Positions 38,801-48,486 are shown, counted from the stretch's first letter. The stretch: 64,000 nt of DNA from Salvelinus alpinus (GCF_045679555.1 NC_092091.1:79624144-79688143); one strand, 5' to 3'. Translations and numbers: made by a program. The notes: a model not told the origin generated them from the letters alone.

Positions 38801-40472
38801 AGTGTTATGGGTCAGGCAGAGAGAACGTAGACAGTGTTATGGGTCAGGCAGAGAGAACGTAGACAGTGTCATGGGTCAGGCAGAGAGAACGTAGACAGTG
38901 TTATGGGTCAGGCAGAGAGAACGTAGACAGTGTTATGGGTCAGGCAGAGAGAACGTAGACAGTGTTATGGGTCAGGCAGAGAGAACGTAGACAGTGTTAT
39001 GGGTCAGGCAGAGAGAACGTAGACAGTGTTATGGGTCAGGCAGAGAGAACGTAGACAGTGTCATGGGTCAGGCAGAGAGAACGTGGTGTTATGGGTCAGG
39101 CAGAGAGAACGTAGACAGTGTTATGGGTCAGGCAGAGAGAACGTAGACAGTGTCATGGGTCAGGCAGAGAGAACGTAGACAGTGTCATGGGTCAGGCAGA
39201 GAGAACGTAGACAGTGTTATGGGTCAGACAGAGAGAACGTAGACAGTGTTATGGGTCAGGCAGAGAGAACGTAGACAGTGTTATGGGTCAGGCAGAGAGA
39301 ACGTAGACAGTGTTATGGGTCAGACAGAGAGAACGTAGACAGTGTTATGGGTCAGGCAGAGAGAACGTAGACAGTGTTATGGGTCAGGCAGAGAGAACGT
39401 AGACAGTGTTATGGGTCAGGCAGAGAGAACGTAGACAGTGTTATGGGTCAGGCAGAGAGAACGTAGACAGTGTCATGGGTCAGGCAGAGAGAACGTAGTG
39501 TCATGGGTCAGGCAGAGAGAACGTAGACAGTGTTATGGGTCAGGCAGAGAGAACGTAGACAGTGTTATGGGTCAGGCAGAGAGAACGTAGACAGTGTTAT
39601 GGGTCAGGCAGAGAGAACGTAGACAGTGTTATGGGTCAGGCAGAGAGAACGTAGACAGTGTCATGGGTCAGGCAGAGAGAACGTAGACAGTGTCATGGGT
39701 CAGGCAGAGAGAACGTAGACAGTGTTATGGGTCAGGCAGAGAGAACGTAGACAGTGTTATGGGTCAGGCAGAGAGAACGTAGACAGTGTTATGGGTCAGG
39801 CAGAGAGAACGTAGACAGTGTTATGGGTCAGGCAGAGAGAACGTAGACAGTGTCATGGGTCAGGCAGAGAGAACGTAGACAGTGTTATGGGTCAGGCAGA
39901 GAGAACACAGTGTTATGGGTCAGGCAGAGAGAACACAGTGTTATGGGTCAGGCAGAGAGAACGTATACAGTGTCATGGGTCAGGCAGAGAGAACGTAGAC
40001 AGTGTTATGGGTCAGGCAGAGAGAACGTAGACAGTGTCATGGGTCAGGCAGAGAGAACGTAGACCGTGTTATGGGTCAGGCAGAGAGAACACAGTGTTAT
40101 GGGTCAGGCAGAGAGAACGTAGACAGTGTTATGGGTCAGGCAGAGAGAACGTAGACAGTGTCATGGGTCAGGCAGAGAGAACGTAGACCGTGTTATGGGT
40201 CAGGCAGAGAGAACACAGTGTTATGGGTCAGGCAGAGAGAACACAGTGTCGTGGGTCAGGCAGAGAGAACGTAGACAGTGTCATGGGTCAGGCAGAGAGA
40301 ACGTAGACAGTGTTATGGGTCAGGCAGAGAGAACGTAGACAGTGTCATGGGTCAGGCAGAGAGAACGTAGACAGTGTTATGGGTCAGGCAGAGAGAACGT
40401 AGACAGTGTTATGGGTCAGGCAGAGAGAACGTAGACAGTGTCATGGGTCAGGCAGAGAGAACGTAGACAATG
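35858..40472. repeat. 32-bp minisatellite filling apela intron 2 (about 145 copies)
   Basis: Unit CAGTGTTATGGGTCAGGCAG then AGAGAACGTAGA; shorter 27-28-bp forms lack GACA or GTAGA. By eye there is no CT on the + strand, hence no AG on the apela strand, between about 35854 and 40487. On that strand each unit reads CCTGACCCAT...GTTCTCTCTG, a branch-point-like CTGAC plus pyrimidine tract, resembling the real acceptor at the array's end. Confidence 0.97.
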
Positions 40473-40598
40473 GGAACAGTGGGTTTAACTTCCTTGTTCA
40501 GGGGCAGAACAACAGATTTTTACCAGCTGGGGGATTCGATCCAGCAACCTTTCGGTTACTGACCCAACGCTCTAACCACTAGGTTTACCTGCCACCCC
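40473..40598 (-). mobile_element. tRNA-derived SINE, salmonid type, truncated
   Basis: Read on the - strand: GGTAAACCTAGTGGTTAGAG (tRNA-like A-box region), AACCGAAAGGTTGC, then GGATCGAATCCCC (B-box region), and the non-tRNA body ATCTGTTGTTCTGCCCCTGA. It breaks off at CACTGTTCCCATTG, where it joins the 32-bp array. Confidence 0.85.
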
Positions 40599-40752
40599 AT
40601 CTTCTACAGGACTGTGTGAACACAAACCTCTGGTATTAATCACACACTCCAGCCGCAGCAGGTGTCTCACCCTTTGAACCCTGACATCCCTGGACATGCC
40701 TACGCACACACCTTCCCACAGGTGGCGTTGGTGAGTCTACGTGTGCCTTACC
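40599..40752. other. Start of apela intron 2
   Basis: Non-repetitive sequence containing the donor of apela exon 2 (CTGAG|GTAAGG on the - strand, GT at 40751-40750). The open frame running through here on the + strand is antisense to the apela exon and is not a gene. Confidence 0.7.
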
Positions 40753-40841
40753 TCAGGGGAAGGGGACTCTGGAGTGCAGTGGCAGACAGCGGCGGTGGGG
40801 GCAGTGATGTCTGTGATACCTTCTCCGTATGTTCAAGATGT
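40753..40841 (-). CDS. apela: apela coding exon 2 (mature Elabela/Toddler peptide)
   Basis: The acceptor CTCTCTCTCCAG ends at 40842 and the exon begins ACATCTTGAAC. Taking the last G of exon 1, the first codon is GAC (D26), then ILNIRRRYHRHHCPHRRC, then LPLHSRVPFP and TGA at 40755-40753. The C-terminal CxPLHSRVPFP is the near-invariant signature of APELA (Elabela, Toddler), a secreted ligand of the apelin receptor that guides mesendoderm movement and early heart and vessel development. Predicted total length is 54 residues, equal to the human precursor, with the two cysteines at 39 and 44 as in human. Basic sites RRR (31-33) and RR (42-43) fit the known processing to shorter peptides. The stop lies just before the donor (exon end 40752), so a downstream non-coding exon is expected. 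No frame damage seen. Confidence 0.95.
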
Positions 40842-40924
40842 CTGGAGAGAGAGAGATTAAAGGGTCAGTTTGAAATAGGACTGGCGGTCAGAAATACCAT
40901 GTAGTCGCTGCATGGCCTGCACTC

Positions 40925-41047
40925 TTAGTTACCTTCTGTAGTTGATTTGCTTCTACACCTGCATTGCTTGCTGTTTGGGGTTTTAGGCTGGCTTTGAGAT
41001 ATTAGCTGATGTACGAAGGGCTATATAAATACATTTGATTTGATTTG
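40925..41047 (+). mobile_element. Retroposon 3' tail fragment
   Basis: Contains CTGATGTACGAAGGGCTATA followed by TAAATACATTTGATTTGATTTGA. This tail, ending in repeated TTTGA units, is a common 3' end of dispersed fish retroposons. Only the tail is recognised. Confidence 0.55.
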
Positions 41048-41159
41048 AGCATGTCAACATATTGATGGTTAAGGCTAGAGACAGGTTGTACACTGAGCTG
41101 TTGTACGTTCTCCTGTTATAGCTAGGCTACTAAAACTGGTCTTAGTTTATCACTCTACC
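41048..41159. other. Unique intronic sequence
   Basis: About 110 bp in apela intron 1 between a retroposon tail and an 18-bp array. Nothing recognised. Confidence 0.5.
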
Positions 41160-41520
41160 TGTCTGTTTCTGTTTATCAGGCTGTTTCTGTTTATCAGCCT
41201 GTTTCAGTTTATCAGCCTGTTTCAGTTTATCAGCCTGTTTCAGTTTATCAGCCTGTTTCAGTTTATCAGCCTGTTTCAGTTTATCAGCCTGTTTCAGTTT
41301 ATCAGCCTGTTTCAGTTTATCAGCCTGTTTCAGTTTATCAGCCTGTTTCAGTTTATCAGCCTGTTTTAGTTTATCAGCCTGTTTCAGTTTATCAGCCTGT
41401 TTCAGTTTATCAGGCTGTTTCAGTTTATCAGCCTGTTTCGGTTTATCAGCCTGTTTCAGATTATCAGCCTGTTTCAGATTATCAGGCTGTTTCAGTTTAT
41501 CAGGCTGTTTCAGTTTAACA
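41160..41520. repeat. 18-bp minisatellite
   Basis: About 19 copies of TTTCAGTTTATCAGCCTG. It shares TTTATCAGCC with the 37-bp array starting at 41795 on the other side of a retroposon, so both probably grew from one seed. Confidence 0.95.
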
Positions 41521-41534
41521 GTTTTTTTTTGTTA

Positions 41535-41790
41535 AAATTATATATATATATATTTAACCTTTATTTAACCAGGTAGACTAGTTCAGAACAAGTTCTCATT
41601 TACAACTGCGACCTGGCCAAGATAAAGCAAAGCAGTTCGACACATACAACAACACAGAGTTACACATGGCATAAACAAACATACAGTCAATAATACAGTA
41701 GGGAAAAAATGAGGTGCAAATGAGGTAAAATAAGGGAGTTAAGGCAATAAATAGGCCATGGTGGCGAAGTAATTACAATATAGCAATTAA
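41535..41790 (-). mobile_element. Non-LTR retroposon 3' end inserted in the repeat
   Basis: Begins after a TA run with TTTAACCTTTATTTAACCAGG, which on the - strand is the AAATAAAGGTTAAA tail seen on many salmonid retroposons, and continues with CAACTGCGACCTGGCCAAGA and AGGCAATAAATAGGCC. It separates two related tandem arrays, suggesting insertion into one ancestral array. Confidence 0.7.
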
Positions 41791-41794
41791 ACAG

Positions 41795-43320
41795 TCTACC
41801 AGTCTACCTGCCTGTTGTTAATTTATCAGCTAGTTTCAGTCAACCTGCCTGTTGTTGATTTATCAGTCAGTTTCAGTCTACCTGTCTGTTGTTAATTTAT
41901 CAGCCAGTTTTATTCTACCTGCCTGTTGTTAATTTATCAGCCAGTATCAGTCGACCTGCCTGTTAATTTATCAGCCAGTTTTATTCTACCTGCGTGTTGT
42001 TAATTTATCAGCTAGTTTCAGTCTACCTGCCTGTTGTTAATTTATCAGCCAGTTTCAGTCTACCTGCCTGTTGTTAATTTATCAGCCAGTTTCAGTCGAC
42101 CTGCCTGTTAATTTATCAGCTAGTTTCAGTCTACCTGCCTGTTGTTAATTTATCAGCTAGTTTCAGTCAACCTGCCTGTTGTTAATTTATCAGCCAGTTT
42201 CAGTCTACCTGCCTGTTGTTAATTTATCAGCCAGTTTCAGTCTACCTGCCTGTTGTTAATTTATCAGACAGTATCAGTCTACCTGCCTGTTGTTAATTTA
42301 TCAGCCAGTATCAGTCTACCTGCCTGTTGTTAATTTACCAGCCAGTATCAGTCTACCTGCCTGTTGTTAATTTATCAGCTAGTATCAGTCTACCTGCCTG
42401 TTGTTAATTTATCAGCTAGTATCAGTCTACCTGCCTGTTGTTAATTTACCAGCCAGTATCAGTCTACCTGCCTGTTGTTAATTTATCAGCTAGTATCAGT
42501 CTACCTGCCTGTTGTTAATTTATCAGCCAGTATCAGTCTACCTGCCTGTTGTTAATTTACCAGCCAGTATCAGTCTACCTGCCTGTTGTTAATTTACCAG
42601 CCAGTATCAGTCTACCTGCCTGTTGTTAATTTACCAGCCAGTATCAGTCTACCTGCCTGTTGTTAATTTATCAGCTAGTATCAGTCTACCTGCCTGTTGT
42701 TAATTTATCAGCTAGTATCAGTCTACCTGCCTGTTGTTAATTTACCAGCCAGTATCAGTCTACCTGCCTGTTGTTAATTTATCAGCTAGTATCAGTCTAC
42801 CTGCCTGTTGTTAATTTACCAGCCAGTATCAGTCTACCTGCCTGTTGTTAATTTACCAGCCAGTTTCAGTCTACCTGCCTGTTGTTAATTTATCAGCTAG
42901 TATCAGTCTACCTGCCTGTTGTTAATTTATCAGCTAGTATCAGTCTACTTGCCTGTTGTTAATTTACCAGACAGTATCAGTCTACCTGCCTGTTGTTAAT
43001 TTATCAGCTAGTATCAGTCTACCTGCCTGTTGTTAATTTACCAGCCAGTATCAGTCTACCTGCCTGTTGTTAATTTACCAGCCAGTATCAGTCTACCTGC
43101 CTGTTGTTAATTTATCAGCCAGTTTCAGTCTACCTGCCTGTTGTTAATTTATCAGCCAGTTTCAGTCTACCTGCCTGTTGTTAATTTATCAGCCAGTATC
43201 AGTCTACCTGCCTGTTGTTAATTTATCAGCCAGTTTCAGTCTACCTGCCTGTTGTTAATTTATCAGCCAGTATCAGTCTACCTGCCTGTTGTTAATTTAT
43301 CAGCCAGTATCAGTCTACCT
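41795..43320. repeat. 37-bp minisatellite in apela intron 1 (about 41 copies)
   Basis: Unit CAGTCTACCTGCCTGTTGTT then AATTTATCAGCCAGTAT. Variants include TTACCAGCC, CAGCTAG and a shorter form lacking GTTG. No coding sequence. Confidence 0.96.
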
Positions 43321-44312
43321 GACCATAAACCTCTTAGCTCCTTTGAATCCATCCTTCCACATCCTGCCTCACCTGCAGGGAACCTCTGTAGGGTAATAGT
43401 GTCTGCCCGGTGGACCACCTGTATTCCCCTATTAGGATATAGCTACTATAGTGGAGGCTATAAGCTCATTGACCTTTGAAGATAACCAGCGGTCTCTTTC
43501 TCTAATAAACCACCGTTTTAATGATGCCTTTAAACCTGCCATAAAGCGCCTTTCTACCGCCTGTTCCGAGGACAGACCGGCAGGAAGAGATAAATACTCA
43601 CCGATGATTTTATGACCGAGTGACCCCCCTCCCCTCCCCTCCCCTCCCCTGATTATTCTCCTTTCCAGGCGCTCCGTGTTAATCAGGCTCGTGCATTAGC
43701 ATTCAGTTAAACACGTTAAACACGGTGATTAACAGTATCGCAGCGCGCGGGAACACCGCCGACCAGACAATAGACCGGTGGACCTGCGGCTGAGCCCCGG
43801 TCTCTCACCCACACCCACCCAGTCATAGAGGCCCTGAAAAGTATCGGGCCTCAGAGTGTTCTGGTGAATTAACGCGCTTCAGCCAAATCTCGACTCATTA
43901 CTGCAGTGACTGCAGGCACTAAATCACCCGACGTCGTAAAACCCGTGACCGTACGCTGCAGCTGTGTTTCCATCACTCGGCCCTAATTCTATAGGCCTAT
44001 CCTACAATTATTGTTGTGTTATGGTAACTTTCGATATAAATCCATCCAGTCAGAAGACCAGATGCTGTTGTAAAGGCTAGTCGATGATCAACACTATGAT
44101 CTGAGCAGAAGATGAAAGGCTGCATATGGCTGTTACAGAATTCACATGCATTTTATCACGGACTGTTTCAAGGTAGACCAACTACAAAGTATGTTTCACC
44201 ACTGAGCGTTATGCCGTTATACAACATGGAAACATTCAGTAGACGGATGGTGTTCAGCAGTAGCCTATGGGCTAGATAGAAAAGCATAAATATGGGGAAT
44301 GAGGGGCCGTCC
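43321..44312. other. Non-repetitive block in apela intron 1, candidate regulatory element
   Basis: The longest repeat-free stretch inside apela. It has mixed base composition and several transcription-factor-like words: TGACCTTTGA at 43470, AGATAACC at 43481, GCCATAAAG (CDX-like) near 43538, and repeated TTAA/GATTAA homeodomain-type sites at 43680-43735. It holds a short (CCCCT)n run at 43627-43650. No exon with good signals seen. Its survival among arrays suggests constraint, which is inference. Confidence 0.45.
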
Positions 44313-44795
44313 TCAATAGCAGTGTAATATAGTTCTATAGTGTAATATAGTTCTATAGTGTAATATAGTTCTATAGTGTGATGTAATATAGTTCTATAGT
44401 GTGATGTAATATAGTTCTACAGTGTGATGTAATATAGTTCTACAGTGTGATGTAATATAGTTCTACAGTGTGATGTAATATAGTTCTACAGTGTGATGTA
44501 ATATAGTTCTACAGTGTGATGTAATATAGTTCTATAGTGTGATGTAATATAGTTCTACAGTGTGATGTAATATAGTTCTACAGTGTGATGTAATATAGTT
44601 CTACAGTGTGATGTAATATAGTTCTACAGTGTGATGTAATATAGTCCTACAGTGTGATGTAATATAGTTCTACAGTGTGATGTAATATAGTTCTACAGTG
44701 TGATGTAATATAGTTCTACAGTGTAATATAGTTCTATAGTGTAATGTAATATAGTTCTACAGTGTAATATAGGTCTATAGTGTAATATAGTGTGT
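44313..44795. repeat. 23-bp minisatellite beside the apela exon 1 donor
   Basis: About 20 copies of TATAGTTCTACAGTGTGATG plus TAA, with shorter 15-18-bp forms at both ends. It ends about 13 bases from the exon 1 donor, so it occupies the start of intron 1. Confidence 0.95.
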
Positions 44796-44809
44796 TCTTG
44801 TTGTCCTAC

Positions 44810-44885
44810 CTGGTCTCACAGCAGAAACGGATCCTAGAACAGTTACTAGCAGCAGCAGCACGGACAGCAGGTTGAAGATCCTCAT
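44810..44885 (-). CDS. apela: apela coding exon 1 (signal peptide)
   Basis: ATG at 44885-44883 in a good context (GCCATGA) opens MRIFNLLSVLLLLVTVLG, then SVSAVRP, followed by CCAG|GTAGGA, with the donor GT at 44809-44808. The first 22 residues form a classic signal peptide (short basic start, leucine-rich core, small residues at SVSA), so the mature peptide should start at V23 and be 32 residues, matching ELA-32. The exon ends after one base of codon 26, and exon 2 supplies the other two, so phases agree. The first exon of human and zebrafish apela likewise starts MRF and carries only the signal peptide. Intron 1 is about 4.0 kb and intron 2 about 4.9 kb, both filled mostly by minisatellites. 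Confidence 0.93.
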
Positions 44886-45320
44886 GGCTGGATAGGAAGG
44901 GTTTGGAGCTCCTCTCTCTACCCAGGAATCAGTCTCTCTCTCTGGGCAGGATGCTGTGGTGCTGTGAGTCCCTCTCAAGTTAGGAAAGGGCTGGAGCTCC
45001 TCTCTCTACCCAGGAATCAGTCTCTCTCTCTGGGCAGGATGCTGTGGTGCTGTGAGTCCCTCTCAGGATCTCTTCTCAGTTAACGATCAGACTGACCAGC
45101 ATCCAAGTCCTCCAACTCTCTCTCTCAGTAAGTTCCGGTCAGCAGGATAATCAGAGACACACCAGTCTTCTCTTGTAGACAACAGTGTGCTGGTGGAATG
45201 TCTCTTCAGTGTGTCTTCAGTGTGTGTGTCCGTCGTGGGTGTTTGTCCAGAGAGTGATTGTCTCGTGGGTGTTTGTCCAGAGAGTGATTGTCTCATGGGT
45301 GTTTGTAAAGCAAAGTGACA
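44886..45320 (-). other. apela: apela 5' leader with internal duplications and an upstream ORF
   Basis: Sequence between the predicted start of transcription and the apela ATG. An 88-bp direct duplication (about 44890-44978 and 44979-45066, core GGAGCTCCTCTCTCTACCC) lies just before the coding exon. Farther up, a 28-bp unit (GTTTGTCCAGAGAGTGATTG) is repeated two and a half times at 45238-45305. An ATG at 45296 starts a 69-codon upstream ORF that closes at 45087, about 200 bases before the main start. Such an ORF could reduce apela translation; this is inference. Whether the leader is itself spliced is not known. Confidence 0.5.
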
Positions 45321-45535
45321 AAGCTCCCTCCACCCCTCTGCCTCTTATACTGCCATCAGCCTGCCCTGCCCCCTACACCCTCCACCCCTCTGCCTCTTAT
45401 ACTGCCATCAGCCTGCCCTGCCCCCTACACCCTCCACCCCTCTGCCTCTTATACTGCCATCAGCCTGCCCTGCCCCCTACACCCTCCACCCCTCTGCCTC
45501 TTATACTGCCATCAGCCTGCCCTGCCCCCGACACA
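45307..45535. repeat. 52-bp tandem repeat carrying the apela TATA box (4 copies)
   Basis: Four near-identical copies of a 52-bp unit containing CCTCTGCCTCTTATACTGCC and ATCAGCCTGCCCTGCCCCC. On the apela strand each copy has TATAAGAGG preceded by GC-rich sequence, so the core promoter itself has been amplified. Confidence 0.95.
45341..45505 (-). promoter_or_regulatory. apela: Four tandem TATA boxes upstream of apela
   Basis: On the - strand TATAAGAGG occurs at 45349-45341, 45401-45393, 45453-45445 and 45505-45497, exactly 52 bp apart, each in the context CTGATGGCAGTATAAGAGGC. TATAAGAG is a good TATA-box match. The proximal box would place transcription start near 45315-45320, giving a 5' leader of about 430 bases. 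All four have identical surroundings, so up to four start sites are possible. Confidence 0.65.
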
Positions 45536-45590
45536 CAGCCCCCCCCCCGACACACACACACACACACACACACCCCCCCACTCCTCCTTC
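45536..45590. repeat. (AC)n and C-run
   Basis: C10 run, then about 13 CA units, then another C-run, between the TATA repeat and the 60-bp array. Confidence 0.9.
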
Positions 45591-47100
45591 TATTAACACC
45601 ACATGTAGTAGGTGATGCTGACAGGAAGCCCCCACTCCTCCTTCTATTAACACCACATGTAGTAGGTGATGCTGACAGGAAGCCCCCCCCCCCCCCCACT
45701 CCTCCTTCTATTAACACCACATGTAGTAGGTGATGCTGACAGGAAGCCCCCCCCCCCCACTCCTCCTTCTATTAACACCACATGTAGTAGGTGATGCTGA
45801 CAGGAAGCCCCCCCCCCCCACTCCTCCTTCTATTAACACCACATGTAGTAGGTGATGCTGACAGGAAGCCCCCCCCCCCCACTCCTCCTTCTATTAACAC
45901 CACATGTAGTAGGTGATGCTGACAGGAAGCCCCCCCCCCCCCACTCCTCCTTCTATTAACACCACATGTAGTAGGTGATGCTGACAGGAAGCCCCCCCCC
46001 CCCCACTCCTCCTTCTATTAACACCACATGTAGTAGGTGATGCTGACAGGAAGCCCCCCCCCCCCCCACTCCTCCTTCTATTAACACCACATGTAGTAGG
46101 TGATGCTGACAGGAAGCCCCCCCCACTCCTCCTTCTATTAACACCACATGTAGTAGGTGATGCTGACAGGAAGCCCCCCCCCCCACTCCTCCTTCTATTA
46201 ACACCACATGTAGTAGGTGATGCTGACAGGACCCCCCCCCCCCCCACTCCTCCTTCTATTAACACCACATGTAGTAGGTGATGCTGACAGGAAGCCCCCC
46301 CCCCACTCCTCCTTCTATTAACACCACATGTAGTAGGTGATGCTGACAGGAAGCCCACCCCCCCCCCCACTCCTCCTTCTATTAACACCACATGTAGTAG
46401 GTGATGCTGACAGGAAGCCCCCCCCCCCCCCACTCCTCCTTCTATTAACACCACATGTAGTAGGTGATGCTGACAGGAAGCCCCCCCCCCCCCACTCCTC
46501 CTTCTATTAACACCACATGTAGTAGGTGATGCTGACAGGAAGGGCCCCCCCCCACTCCTCCTTCTATTAACACCACATGTAGTAGGTGATGCTGACAGGA
46601 AGCCCCCCCCCCCCCCCACTCCTACTTCTATTAACACCACATGTAGTAGGTGATGCTGACAGGAAGCCCCCCCCCCCACTCCTCCTTCTATTAACACCAC
46701 ATGTAGTAGGTGATGCTGACAGGAAGCCCCCCCCCCCACTCCTCCTTCTATTAACACCACATGTAGTAGGTGATGCTGACAGGAAGCCCCCCCCCCACTC
46801 CTCCTTCTATTAACACCACATGTAGTAGGTGATGCTGACAGGAAGCCCCCCCCCCCCCCCCCCACTCCTCCTTCTATTAACACCACATGTAGTAGGTGAT
46901 GCTGACAGGAAGCCCCCCCCCCACTCCTCCTTCTATTAACACCACATGTAGTAGGTGATGCTGACAGGAAGCCCCCCCCCACTCCTCCTTCTATTAACAC
47001 CACATGTAGTAGGTGATGCTGACAGGAAGCCCCCCCCCCCCTTGCCCCCCCCCTTGACAGGAAGCCCCCCCCCCTTGACAGGAAGTCGTCCCCCCCCCCA
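45582..47100. repeat. About 60-bp minisatellite with long C-runs (24 copies)
   Basis: Each unit has a constant 50-bp part (ACTCCTCCTTCTATTAACAC, ACATGTAGTAGGTGATGCTG) followed by a C-run of 5 to 18 bases. The array degenerates at 47031-47100 into C-runs with TTGACAGGAAG. Length differences between copies are almost all in the C-run. The long open frames on both strands (up to 369 codons) are products of the repeat. On the - strand the G-runs lie upstream of the apela TATA boxes. Confidence 0.97.
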
Positions 47101-47180
47101 CATGTGCCTTCAGAAGGTTTTCACACCCCTTTTCCACATTCTGTGGTGTTGCAGCCTAGTGCCAGCCATTTTAATACCTA
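47101..47180. mobile_element. Fragment of a Tc1-like element end
   Basis: GCCTTCAGAAGGTTTTCACAC, then TTTTCCACATTCTGTGGTGTTGCAGCCT, resembles the terminal repeat of a fish Tc1-like family (GCCTTCAGAAAGTATTCA-type ends). Only about 70-80 bp remain and no partner end is visible. Confidence 0.45.
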
Positions 47181-47385
47181 TGCAAAGTGAGGATTCATTA
47201 GCGTGTGTGCTAACGGCCGGCTCTGCAGTTTGTGGCTGTCCATTCTCATGCTATCTGCGCCATTACATGTGAATGAGGATTAGAGAAACCGCAGGACACT
47301 AATGGATCTCAGACACAAGATGGCCGGCAAGACTTTGAACAAACACCTGGAACCATCAGCCCGCTCTACATCATCAATACACCCT
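47181..47385. other. Unique intergenic sequence
   Basis: About 200 bp of non-repetitive sequence between two arrays. It includes TCATTAGCGTGTGTGCTAA and GGATTAGAGAAACC. No gene signals seen. Confidence 0.4.
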
Positions 47386-47765
47386 TAACCATGTACTATC
47401 AATACACCCTTAACCCTGTACTATCAATACACCCTTAACCCTGTACTGTCAATACTCCCTTAACCCTGTACTATCAATACACCCTTAACCCTGTACTATC
47501 AATACACCCTTAACCCTGTACTATCAATACACCCTTAACCCTGTACTGTCAATACACCCTTAACCCTGTACTATCAATACACCCTTAACCCTGTACTGTC
47601 AATAATCCCTTAACCCTGTACTATCAATACACCCTTAACCCTGTACTGTCAATACTCCCTTAATCCTGTACTATCAATACACCCTTAACCCTGTACTATC
47701 AATACACCCTTAACCCTGTACTATCAATACACCCTTAACCCTGTACTGTCAATACACCCTCAACC
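47386..47765. repeat. 25-bp minisatellite
   Basis: About 15 copies of CTATCAATACACCCTTAACC plus CTGTA, with CTGTC and ACTCC variants. Confidence 0.95.
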
Positions 47766-48008
47766 TATAGAGGGAGGGAGGGAGGGAGTCACCTATGGTA
47801 GATCACCTAGAGGGATGGAGGGAGGGAGGGGGAGAGAGGGAGGGAGGGAGGGAGGGAGTCACCTATGGTAGATCACCTAGAGGGAGGGAGGGAGGGAGGG
47901 AGGGAGTCACCTATGGTAGATCACCTAGAGGGAGGGAGGGAGGGGGGGAGGGAGGGAGTCACCTATGGTAGATCACCTAGAGGGAGGGAGGGAGGGAGGG
48001 AGGGAGGG
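47766..48008. repeat. (GGGA)n runs alternating with a 30-bp unique word
   Basis: Blocks of GGGAGGGA separated four times by GTCACCTATGGTAGATCACC plus TAGAG. A compound microsatellite/minisatellite. Confidence 0.93.
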
Positions 48009-48090
48009 TTTCCAAGGAGATTGGCATTTTTATTACTTTATGATGTTTGCAAAAATGTTGCTCTGACTGACCACACATTCCTCATGGAAC
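48009..48090. other. Short unique spacer
   Basis: About 80 bp without repeats; nothing recognised. Confidence 0.4.
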
Positions 48091-48092
48091 TG

Positions 48093-48227
<135 letters not shown>

Positions 48228-48351
48228 ACTGCTGAGGCTGTGCTATAGAGAAGCTTTTGTCTTGATAACGTTTATATTCCTAATTTGCATATGTTAATGA
48301 GACATCTTTGTTATTCAGAACCACCTGGTATCAACGAGGACCTCACTGGTA

Positions 48352-48486
48352 ATCTCTTTCTCTCTCTCTCCTTCCCTCCCCTTTTCTCTCTCTGTCTCTT
48401 TCTCTCTCTCTCCTTCCCTCCCCTTTTCTCTCTCTGTCTCTTTCTCTCTCTCCTTCCCTCCCCCTTTCTCTCTCTCTCTCTCTCAA
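48352..48486. repeat. CT-rich microsatellite abutting an L1-like 3' end
   Basis: TCTC tracts interspersed with CCTTCCCTCCCC, three related copies. It joins CAATTCAATTCAAGG, the 3' end of the retrotransposon on the - strand, so it may have grown from the element's tail. Confidence 0.85.

Noticed and set aside
40473-40598. tRNA gene
   Set aside because: The A- and B-box-like words belong to a tRNA-derived SINE; the cloverleaf is not intact.
40662-40904. 80-codon + strand ORF
   Set aside because: It is antisense to the apela coding exon 2, which has full splice signals and family identity.
45894-47003. 369-codon open frame on the - strand
   Set aside because: It translates the C-run minisatellite in shifting frames; the content is only the repeat (GGVGGG, VLIEGG, LSASPTTCG).
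47386-47765. Interstitial telomeric repeat, because of CCCTTAACCCTG
   Set aside because: The period is 25 bp and the word is not TTAGGG/CCCTAA in tandem.
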